Positions 32,801 to 43,100 of a DNA stretch of 64,000 nt are shown in pieces; the first letter of the stretch is position 1; every line of letters begins with the position of its first letter. The position numbers were made by a program, and so were the translations under genes. The notes beneath the pieces were generated by a model, which ran no database searches, was not told the DNA's origin, and saw only the letters and a list, made by a program, of their open reading frames with translations. This DNA is from Bolinopsis microptera (Eukaryota; Ctenophora; Tentaculata; Lobata; Bolinopsidae), in contig NC_087075.1 in NCBI RefSeq assembly GCF_026151205.1, positions 4,128,359-4,192,358 of the forward strand, given 5' to 3'.

Positions 32801-33372
32801 TATTTGGGGACTCGGAAGCATTTAGCGACAAGTTTAAAACTTGTTCTCGTAGCAGGCCAATCCAGTGCAGTATAAACAAGAAAGGTCAAATATCCAATGA
32901 ATCAACTATACCTCACATTAAACCGTGTTCTATATGTATCAGCTTGAGGAAGACTGGTGATAAACAAGCAAGGCCACATCGCTGCCAAATACTTGGGGCA
33001 GAATTCCACTCTAGAGAATCAACAAAACCTATTTTCCAATCTAAGGAACTAATGACAGTACATAACATATATAGATACAGATGCATTACTGAAACAATGA
33101 AGATAGTGAAGAGTCATCAGCCCATATCCATGTATTCTCTCTTTAAGAAGTCTGAGCTCAGAGATGACAGATTTGTGACACCACACTCATCTCACAATTT
33201 CGCATATAAAGGGGCAAATTTATGGAATAGGTTTCTTGAGCAGTCAAATGCACGTGGTAAAATAGGTTCACTAGGTTCAATTAAATCCCGATTGAAGCTT
33301 TCTATCATGAAGGCTCAACACCAACCTGACAATATTAACTGGCAGGACTTAAACTTCAACACTTTCCTATGA
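29896..33372 (+). CDS. Intact LINE polyprotein: PHD finger, AP endonuclease, reverse transcriptase
   Basis: A 1158-residue uninterrupted ORF. Residues 10-55 form a C4HC3 PHD-type finger (C10, C13, C26, C29, H34, C37, C52, C55). About 100-330 is an exonuclease-endonuclease-phosphatase domain with SETNI, IYRPPSG, MGDFNVN and SHHLPVF motifs. About 630-870 is a reverse transcriptase with [56 protein letters not shown] and the catalytic FADDTN at about 807. The C-terminus has a Cys/His-containing tail. PHD plus endonuclease suits the CR1/L2 group, but the clade is not proven. No separate ORF1 and no poly-A tail were recognised. An ORF free of stops over 3.4 kb suggests a recent insertion, unlike the decayed fragments elsewhere in the window. 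Confidence 0.9.
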   Translation: [1158 protein letters not shown]

Positions 33373-34370
33373 AAAGACCCCCATTTATATTTATATATTT
33401 TAGATTTTACACCTGTCACTCACATCATATATGCACCACAAAAGAAAAAAGATTCATTCAATCATTACATTATACACTCACTCCACCACACATGCACACA
33501 AAACATTAAAGCAGGTTACACGCGGGTGTAACGTTCACTTTATCCGAAGGGAAAAATAATACTTTACGTAACGCGCGATTTACGTCTTGGTAGCTAAATT
33601 ATTCAAGTGCTATTTGTCAGAGCGACACAAATGCGCGAGCGCTTGCGCGGCTCACCTATCCAACACTCTTGTTTACATCGTATCAGGCAATGGTTCAGTT
33701 TAATTATGGTAAGGGCACAGCCTGTCAAAAACCCTTTTCGCATGATCCGTCGACACCGCCTGAAGGTGAATGCATAATAACGGATCATGAACGTACGGAA
33801 TCAAACGTTAATAAGCTTGCAGCTTCCGATGAAAATGTATTCAACTTTGTGTCATGCTTGAATTGGTTTTGGACCTCTTCAATGCTTTTAATTTATTTAT
33901 TATTGTTATTTGGTATTATGAGCTGATATGTATATATACATACGGTATTTAAAATTAAGCGTATAGCGAGCATATTTAACAATTTTTAAGCAATAATGTA
34001 TTGCGAGCAGCTGTAACTTAAATATCGCATAAAAATCATATAATTATAACACAAAACTAAAATTTTATTGGAATCTAGGTTAAAATAAGATAAAATTGAT
34101 ATCAGCCCCTTCGCCACTCTCAGCAGTCAACCAGGGCTCATAAAAGCTTAACAGCGCCTGGGTCCGTTCACCAACTGTGCTAATGTGAGTGGCGGTGTGG
34201 TAAAACCCATTTTAACAGCGTGAATATTTATCAAATATAAGCGCGCTAGCTGCTAGCATACTTGTATCATTTAATTTTTAATCAAATTTATTCGGATATA
34301 TATTTATTGATTATGTATTGAATTGGTGATAAATAATAAAATTGTCTTTTCTCAAAAAAATTGTCTTTTC
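33373..34370. other. Sequence downstream of the LINE ORF; no gene
   Basis: Probably LINE 3' UTR at first, then AT-rich DNA. The open frame at 33669-33926 has a hydrophobic end but no recognisable domain. Confidence 0.4.
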
Positions 34371-35010
34371 TCTCTACTTGTAGCTAGTGGTCTCCTGAAC
34401 TCGTATATGAATTTTCATCAAGATTGGACAAAAATGACTGAGTTATGAGCCAAAAACCATATGACCATATTTGGGCAAACGCACTAAATTTGATCGATTT
34501 TGGCCCATAAATTGGTCAAATATCAATCTTTTTGAATAAAATATTATATCAGCTCATTATCTACCTAACTGTGGATTCTGTGTTCAAATAATCGCAAAAA
34601 ATGAACAAAATTGCCCATATCTCAGTTCGCGATATTTGCAAAACTGATTTCGCTCAAAACAATATGTCATATGGTTTTTGGCTCATAACTCAGTCTTTTT
34701 TTGTCCAATCTTGATGAAAATTCATATACGAGTTCAGGGGACCACTAGCTGCAAGTAGAGCACCTAAAATCTGGATTTTGGGCATGTTCCGGGTATTTGG
34801 CTAAATTGGGCCTAATTTGGACCAAATATGGGCGTGGCTGCCCTGCGGGCACCGTTTGGCGGTTGAAGTTCGGGACCCCTCAAAAGTTCGGTCACTGGTC
34901 CTAGTTTGTTGGTCAACTGCTATCTCGAAACCAAGTTTCACAAAAAAATCATAACCCCCTTAAGTTATTTTCCAACTTATAGTATCATTATGATAATATG
35001 GTTTCAAAAC

Positions 35011-35086
35011 ATTTTTAAACATTTTTAAACATTTTTAAACATTTTTAAACATTTTTAAACATTTTTAAACATTTTTAAACATTTTA
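35011..35086. repeat. 10-bp tandem repeat
   Basis: About 7.5 copies of ATTTTTAAAC, ending in a degenerate unit. Confidence 0.9.
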
Positions 35087-35865
35087 AAAATCAATTTTCT
35101 TGGTTTAAAAATCGATCTTTAATAGGGGTGAATTTTAATCTACTGCGGCGTATGTTCTATTGAAATGTTATTACAAGATTATGAGACTTTTATTTGCATT
35201 TTGCAAGGTGAAAATTGATTTTATCATACCTGTTTGTCTTTGTGCCATTGTAAGGTTAGTATTTATTTAACTGGGATTTTAGGCAATAAAAATAATTTTT
35301 CGGTTTAAGTAAGTGGTTAGTACATGAACTAAAAAGGTTAGTACATGTACTGTAAATTTTAGAGCACAGTATTAATGGAGTTAACATTTTTACGGTCCCA
35401 GTTTAATACACTTTGGGTTATAAAGTTAATTGAAACGGAGTATTCTGGATTTGGCGTTTACAGATTTTGTTAATAATAAGATAATAGATGTTCTGATTTG
35501 AAAGATGTATTAGGATAAGAAATTAGTTTGGGCTAGGTTTATATATGTTGGGTTATAAGATGTCACGTGATATTTAGTTAGAAAGATTCTAAAGTAATAG
35601 GTAAGATTTGAACATTGGCCCACTTCAGGCTCCTGAATATCGCATTAGTTAATTGTACAAAGCATTAAAATACACTACAATCAAAATTGAATTTAATTCA
35701 AATAAAAGTTCAACCAGTTTCACATGAAATTTTTGATTTTTTTAGTTTACTAATCGTCTAATCTATTTACATCAACTTTATCAACTGAATGTGAGATTTA
35801 ACTGGCTAATAATTGGTTATTTATCAACTATTGACTGGCTATTACCTGGCTATTAACCAGTAATT
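35087..35865. other. No gene seen
   Basis: AT-rich, with a repeated GGTTAGTACATGNACT motif near 35310-35350. Nothing else is recognisable. Confidence 0.45.
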
Positions 35866-36376
35866 GCGCAATTAGGATGAGTGATGATTTAAGAACTCTA
35901 ACTGGATTTTAGCCTGCTATTAACCGGCTATTACCAGACCATTAACCGGCTGTAAACCGGCTATAAACCTGTTATTAACTGGCTATAAACCAGCTATTAA
36001 CCGGCTATTAACCTGCTATAAACCGGCTATTAACCAGCTATTAACCGGCTATAAACCAGCTATTAACCTGCTATTAACCTGCTATAAACCGGCTATTATA
36101 ACCAGATATAAATCAGCTATAAACCAGCTATTAACCAGCTATTAACCGGCTATTAACCAGTTATTAACCGGCTATTAACCAGCTATTAACCGGCTATTAA
36201 CCGGCTATTAACCTGCTATAAACCGGCTATTAACCAGCTATTAACCGGCTATTAACCGGCTATTAACCGGCTATTAACCAGCTATAAATCAATTATAAAC
36301 CAGCTATTAACCTGCTATAAACCGGCTATTAACCAGCTATTAACCATCTATTAACCGGCTATTGACCGGCTATTAA
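35866..36376. repeat. 11-bp minisatellite
   Basis: About 45 copies of AACCGGCTATT with CAG and CTG variants at the third position. Degenerate TGGCTA units precede it from about 35800. Confidence 0.92.
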
Positions 36377-36382
36377 GTATTA

Positions 36383-36464
36383 ACCTTTATTTGAACGGAC
36401 ATTAAGATGAACGTTAGGGCCTCCAGCGTTCAATTAATGTCCGTCCAAATAAGGTCCGATAAGG
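36383..36464. mobile_element. Mini-copy of the TA-flanked TIR family
   Basis: An 82-bp inverted-repeat unit (CCTTTATTTGAACGGACATT ... CCGATAAGG) matching 21596-21680, followed by TA. It is a deletion derivative of the 18150-21680 family, directly after the 11-bp minisatellite. Confidence 0.75.
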
Positions 36465-36615
36465 TATATCAGTTCGATTAGTGGATTAGAACCTCCCTAT
36501 CTCACAGAGACATGAATATTTCAGTGCGGCGAAAAGTGCGATTCCGCCCTTGCCAAAAATGTTTAAGGTGCAGCAGGTGTGCCGGTGTGCGGCAAATTTG
36601 GCAAATAGTGCAGCA

Positions 36616-36792
36616 AGTCTGGGCCTTGCTGGTCTGGGCCTTGCTGGTCTGGGCCTTGCTGGTCTGGGCCTTGCTGGTTTGGGCCTTGCTAGTCTTGGCC
36701 TTGCTGGTCTGGGCCTTGCTGGTCTGGGCCTTACTGGTCTGAGCCTTGCCGGTCTGAGCCTTGCTGGTCTGGGCCTTGCTGGTCTGGGCCTA
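36616..36792. repeat. 15-bp minisatellite
   Basis: About 12 copies of CTGGGCCTTGCTGGT. Because 15 is divisible by 3, it creates repeated pseudo-ORFs on both strands. Confidence 0.92.
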
Positions 36793-36799
36793 GCTGACT

Positions 36800-38950
36800 T
36801 CTTCAAAAATGGCTAAAAAACTTGCCGACGTAATTGATGAAATAAAGTCTTTTAGATGAATTATCAAATTATTCTCTAGTGATATCTTGATCTTGATAAA
36901 ATGTTGTAATATCTACCTCGACTGCTCGACAGTCGACTTGTAATTTTCTCTCTCGTTCAATATAATTATAGCGTCCCTTTTTAGACACTCTCACCCTCTC
37001 AGACTCTTCTCAAAATCTTACATTTAAAAAATTCTTACATGTTTTTTAACACGTTATATGGCTATTATAAACAACCGAAACTATATAATAACCCTGACAC
37101 AGTCCGAACTCCTTCATAAGCTTTCGATTATTGGTGGACAAAGATTAAAACACTGGCACGTGAGTTGTGACCTATAAAAACTGTTACGTGACCAAGTTGC
37201 AGCTGTCTGATGCCTCGCCCTTGGTTCTGCAAATCACAAGTCCCGAACAAATCATAACTTTAAGGCCCTAACTGGGCTAGCCCAGCTTTTAACTGAGCAA
37301 TACAACACATATAATTGAGCACTGGTTCATGAGCTTTACCTTTTAGTTTTATATTGATAAGTACAAATTTAGAAAGATTTGAACTTCAGGACAACCATAA
37401 TGATAAGTATACAGAAATTTGTTTTCTAACTTCCTTTGAATTTAGCGAAAAATAATTATAACCTCATGTTCGAGAGTTATAACAAGAGTTTTTGTCGTTG
37501 GTCCAGTCCACCTCTAATAATAAAGAGTAATTATTGCAAGGCCATCTGGTTATCGCTTTGATTTCTTGTCTGACTGATCTCATCTTGTAACGATCCTTCT
37601 TAGCTACTGATAATTATAAGCCAAGAAGGATAATTATAGGACAATATTGTCAAACGGGTGGTACTGGTACTGAAGTTTTTTAGATTTTAAACGATTATAA
37701 TTTTCTTCGTATGTGTTCGCCGCCGATAACTCATTATTTCAACTGGTATTTTGTTTTGCTATATCAGATCAAAATACTGTGCGTGACCAGGCGTTGTTTG
37801 CACTTTTTGTGGAACACAACAAGATCAAGAAAATTGAGAATTATCTTGTGCGAGGGTAGGGACCCAGATGTCGTTTCTAACCCAAATAAACTTTAAGGAG
37901 GCTTCTCATCATGGTTATAGCCGCACCTCCTTACTCGGTTTCTGAACTGGAATTCTATGGGCTTCCAGACGGCCAGACCAAGTATTACCATCCCATCCTT
38001 CTAGAGTTCATCACAAGTAGCACCCACCTTGAAGATCTTTGACACCCAGACACACCCCATTGGCGAACAAACTTTGGATATAATCTTACATGCCTCCGAA
38101 GTTTAAGTTTATAAAAGTTATAGTCGGTAAACCTTCGGGAAACTTGTTATTTTCCCTACGAATTATCTTCATTATAAGGTAGTTTATATAATGTTTAACT
38201 TGCAGCTAAATTACTATAAATGTATGAGAAACTCTTATTCGAGCAAGATCTTAGATATTTAAAAAATTGCCTGATTCTTTAATTAACAGTTGGATTTTTT
38301 CTCGCCGGAAAAAATTGTAGCTGTGGAGAAAGCCTATTCAAGTAATGTTTCTTGTTCTATTCAGTATTCTATTACTATACTACACATCAGCCTTTAATTT
38401 TAGTTTCTGACAACGGCCATAAAATTAGCACGTACTGTTCCTATCAGCATTCTCCAATTCCTAAATTGAGCTTTGCCGTGACCCTTAACCTTTGGTATTT
38501 ACCAATCACAGCTCTTGTATTTATAAAATAATGGTTGGCAAAAGTCGAAACCAACCTTTCTGATGTTCAAATAATTAATAAAACAGGAGGTTTCGATTAA
38601 TTTTCTGAAATTCATAAGCTGAAAAGATTCCATATTGAGCTTTGTAGGTAAATTTATATTATGGTTCATAAATTTATGAAAGAAACTAACATTGATGCCA
38701 TTTAGAGACTATTTAAGTCATGACTCATTTTTAATTTATTCAACACAATTTCGCCTATAATAAAGTAAAATGATTCAGCGCCAGCAGACCACCATAGACG
38801 TGTAACTCGAACAAACGATTACCAATCATCTCATTTGTTGACGATTTGAATTAGTTAAATCACAAATTTCTCCAAGTCATCTCAGCTGCCCTACTTGTGC
38901 TATATTATGATAATATATATATATATAAAATATGTGCACTGATGATTGGT
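36800..38950. other. No confident gene
   Basis: AT-rich intergenic sequence. Short open frames at 37711-37896 and 37911-38042 (MVIAAPPYSVSELEFYGL...) look protein-like but have no family match I recognise and no supporting splice structure. They could be remnants of a retroelement. Confidence 0.35.
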
Positions 38951-38962
38951 ATTGTTTTATAC

Positions 38963-39383
38963 CATAGTTGGTCAGTTCGTACAAAATTTGTAAAAAATTC
39001 GTACAGTTCGGCACCTTTTAAAAGTTCGGGATTAGTTCGGGAAAAATTCGCCTCATAAATTTTCGAAAAGCTAACTACAAAAATCTTATAATTTGAAATA
39101 TGAGGGGTTTAAGTTTTGTGTTTTGACAAATGATACAAATTGTATAACTGAAGTATTAGTAAGCATGAAAATCACTTCTCAACTTTATCAAGGAAATCAA
39201 TGCAATAAGTCACATCAACTTTGCTATCAGTATCACCTGTTAATATTGTAAATCTGAAGTGTAAAATTTTCTCCAAAACAAAATTTGTTCATAAAATTCG
39301 GTAAAAATTCCTCGACAGCTTTTTAAAATTCGTACAGTTCGGCACCTTTTAAAAGTTCGTACAGTGCGTACTGACCAACTATG
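38963..39383. mobile_element. hAT MITE (421 bp)
   Basis: TIR CATAGTTGGTCAGT and its complement, with an exact 8-bp duplication TTTTATAC (38955-38962 and 39384-39391). Subterminal GTTCGTAC and AAAAGTTCG repeats. Non-coding. Confidence 0.9.
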
Positions 39384-39719
39384 TTTTATACATATCATGA
39401 AACGGATCGTTTTTCCGCCTAATTGAATGTTCCTCTTTGTTTGAAATATATGATAATTTAGATTGCACTGCGGGCGTCAGCTATTACAAAACAATTTAGA
39501 TCATAGGCATTAGGCGTTATCATAAATTTGGTCCACGTAGGTACTGTAAAATTGTAGCTCAGCTAAAACACCTGTGCGGTCCATTTGATTTTCTTTCTCG
39601 CCAATTATCAAGAACAGTATAGTTCCAGAGTTGTTCGGCTTCAATGTGGTGTTTTTAACATATTAACATATTATTCGAGCTTTTCATTTAGAATTAAAAC
39701 AAGTCCTCGTGTTATGGAG

Positions 39720-40009
39720 CAGTGGCGTAACGAAGGGCCCCGCTGACCCCGCTGTGCGGGGGGGGGTGGGGGCCGTCTTAGGGGGGCGCCAAATCGTCGT
39801 TTGAATGTGGGACAATTTCAAAAACTTAACTGAAGTACTAGCAAAAAAGCGCGTTTTGCTCTAGACACACACTTTTTTAGAGACTCTACCGGCGTATCCT
39901 CTAAAATCACCTAATTTGTTAAATCCTAGGGAGGGGCACCAAAAGGGGAGGGGGCGCCAACAGGGGGGCGCTTTTTGCGGGGGCGACAACAGGCAACGTT
40001 ACGCCACTG
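39720..40009. mobile_element. hAT MITE (290 bp)
   Basis: TIR CAGTGGCGTAACG and its complement, with an exact 8-bp duplication TTATGGAG (39712-39719 and 40010-40017). G-rich interior. Lies about 160 bp upstream of the GPCR start codon. Confidence 0.92.
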
Positions 40010-40172
40010 TTATGGAGTCAGGGACTAATTGGATTAGTTAATCAGTTAATCAGTTAATTAGTTGTGGACTAATTGCATTTGCAGTTTAACTTCTTTATAG
40101 TAGTGTTGCGGAAGTATTAAAACTTTAAAATTATCATGTTATACTAATATGCTTATACTCTTATAGCTCAAC

Positions 40173-43100
40173 ATGCTCTTGGTCGACACAACAAACATCA
40201 CCAATATTTCCAACATCAACAAAACATTGGGATTCCCAGAAGCAGGCTACTGGTTCCTGGTTACCTACCATTCTCTAGTTCTACTACTTACAGTTATTGG
40301 TAAATCTCCATCTGTAAATACGTTAGAATATCTTAATATTGGGGATTTGGGTGTGTGCCATTATACGGCACTTAATTTCACAGTTTCACAGTTTAAACTA
40401 CGCTGTTTATTTTGACAAATTATCTGTTTATTTTGATAAATTATCTGTCTATAATCGGTGTGAACACTTTAGTTAATCGTGTAATGTTTTTATTTGCTGA
40501 TTATAATACATCAACTTATTACGTGAATTAACCACGGTAATCATCGGTATCACGTGATTATCACGTGATTGTGAACCTGCAAAGTGTTACCATGGTAACT
40601 GCGCAGGTAACCTGACGGTGTTTGCCAGTTCGCGCCTGTATAACGAAGTAAACGTGGACAGTATCTCCATAGTGTTTGTTGAGATGTTGGCTATCTTGGA
40701 CCTTATCATTGCTTTTAGCTACAGTTTACCTGTTGCTATCACCCTTGCCGCTAACAAATTCATCTTAGGTGAGCAGTTCTTAAACCTAAGTGTAACAATG
40801 CATGTATAATTAATATGTGAATATGTGAATATGTGAAAATATGTAAAAACATGTGAAAATATGTGAAAACATGTGGAAATAAACTAAATACAACCTAGGG
40901 TTGAACTATGGATCATCATCAACTACTGTATTTAAATTTTCTTAAAAATTAGTTAAATAAACTGATCAGAAAGATAGTTGGGTGTGGTTACTCAGGTTTT
41001 ATCACAGGTGCAGCAGTGTGCTTCATTCAAGGAAATGTCAGCTACATAACCATCTTTATCCAGGTTTGTGTTTACGTATTCGTAATTTACGTAGGGTATA
41101 TAGTATCCATGGTAACACTACCATATAAGGTAGTGTTGCTGTGGTAACACTACCATATAAGGTAAAACGTTTCTATTCTCAGTCTAACCACCAACTCTAC
41201 ACAGTTGATAACTATCCAGACTATCTCTCTCTACAAACTGTTCACCTTACTCCGACCTCTCTCCTCGTATTCTCTAACTTCTAAACAAGCCAAACTGTTT
41301 GTAGCAGGTACTAATCTCAAGCTTGTTTGTTTGTTTGTTAACTTGTTCGATTAAACAGACTTATCAGATAAGGTAACACTACCGTGTCCGCGTTCACGCA
41401 ATGTCCGGTCAAATAAAGTCCGATAAGATATTACCAAAAATTGTATTCTACCGAATACGCTGGTGCTCAATAATAAATAATAATTGCACAATGATTACCA
41501 CCCATCCAGGAGTGACGGCGTTTTCTACATTTTACATGTTCTGCTGCCTGGTGATGGGACAGTTTTACTACTTTGATCCTTATCTTCTTTCTTGCCAGAT
41601 ATCAGGTGATATTTTGGCTGTAATGTATTTGTTACCATGGTAACACTTAATTACTTAACTAATTAACCAAGCAACCAATTAACCAATTAAACAATTAACC
41701 AATTAACTAATTAACTTATTAACTAATTAACTAATTAACTTATTAATTTATTAATTCAATCCTCTCCACCAGGTCAAACGGATCCCAGAAAGTCCATGGT
41801 TATCTCTGCTTTAGTAGCGCTCGTTCTCTTCGTCCTTCTCCCCATCACAACTATACTACTCTCCAACGCTTACATCTTGAGAATAGTTTATCGGAGCAGC
41901 AAAAAGAAGAGCAAGGTAAGTCACGTGCAAAGTGCAAGGTAATTCACGTGCAAGGTAAGTCACGTGCAAGGTAAGTCGCGTACTAATTACGTTGTTGCTC
42001 TCTACACTGATTGTGGAAAGAGAACAACAAATCATACCCATCCTACTTAACAATTTCTCATCAAATTAATTCAAATTATTTGGAAATGGTTTCTGACTTC
42101 TTACTTGTGGAAATTAAAACAGTAGTTCATGTCCAGTTATAATATTATTTTCATAGTCCTATGATAGAGATCCCAGTACTTGAACTGTATAAGATCCAAC
42201 GCATGTACACTGACTGTTGCCCCCACCCCTGCAGTTAGTAAGTATATATATTATATTTATATATATATATATATTATTAGTTAGCCACAACTATCAGTAA
42301 AACAACGCCTTGACTTCAAATGTCGGTAAAATGTACCTTTACAGTCATCCTCAAATTATTTGTTATATAGTAGTGTTGAAAGTATTAAATAATATATATA
42401 TATATTAATTATATTTACTTATAAGTTCTCTTCTCCTATTTAATCACAGTGCTCATGGCAAGCACGACCGCCGCCATTATACTCACCATACTATTTACCC
42501 ACTATACTATTATACCCCCTTTACTGTTTTTCCAGGCATTAAGACTCATCGAAAGTCGTTCAGCAGGCATATTTTAAGTTCAAAACATTTTAATTCAATG
42601 TCACAGATGAAAGGAATTGATATGTGGAGGTTTTTAAGAAATTTGCGCTCAATACGCACCAGCACTGTTATACGAAATTAGGTAAAAAACCAAAAATCGC
42701 CATATTCAGGTGCCTTAAAAACCATGTTAAAATTGAGTTAGAGATCTGAAATTTTGCAGGGCGTTTAGATGTTGACCAAATCGACTGTAAAAAAGTTTCA
42801 AGTTTCAGGAGTATCGGGAAGTGGGTTTCTGGAACCCTTATTTTCCGATAGATTGCCGTGAAGTATCTGTATATGTATATAATATGTATGTATCTATTTT
42901 AGAATTAGATACAGACCGCTGCCAGTGTCTCTCGTTCCCGAATGATATTAATGATTAATGACCGTCCGTAAATGCAAAATAATACCGAGAATGAAATGAG
43001 AGATTTGTATTTAAGGCGCTGATTTGCAATTTAAATTTAAAACTATGATAACTCCCTCTGATTTCGCAGCTTCTCGAGTTTTAAGGAGCTTGTGTATAAA

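Larger units (their letters stand above)
29626..34950. mobile_element. LINE bracketed by about 185-bp inverted repeats
   Basis: 29626-29806 and 34761-34950 are inverted copies of each other at roughly 90% identity by eye, including CCGAACTTCAACCGCCAAAC and ATACCCGGAACATGCCCAAA. A second inverted pair (34371-34464 / 34666-34759) abuts the right arm. A complete LINE ORF lies between. The brackets may be an older foldback element that received the LINE, or flanking duplications of one. Confidence 0.65.

Noticed and set aside
33669-33926. 85-codon frame downstream of the LINE as a gene
   Set aside because: No domain, no splice context; probably chance within LINE 3' flank.
36486-36816. Open frames on both strands with RPARPRPARPR or LGLAGLGLAG repeats
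   Set aside because: Artefact of the 15-bp minisatellite.
41177-41204. Acceptor at TTCTCAG (41176) for GPCR exon 4
   Set aside because: It puts the exon out of frame or gives a TM3 too long by eight residues. The acceptor at CTACACAG (41204) restores frame and the usual 25-residue spacing from C3.25 to the DRY position.
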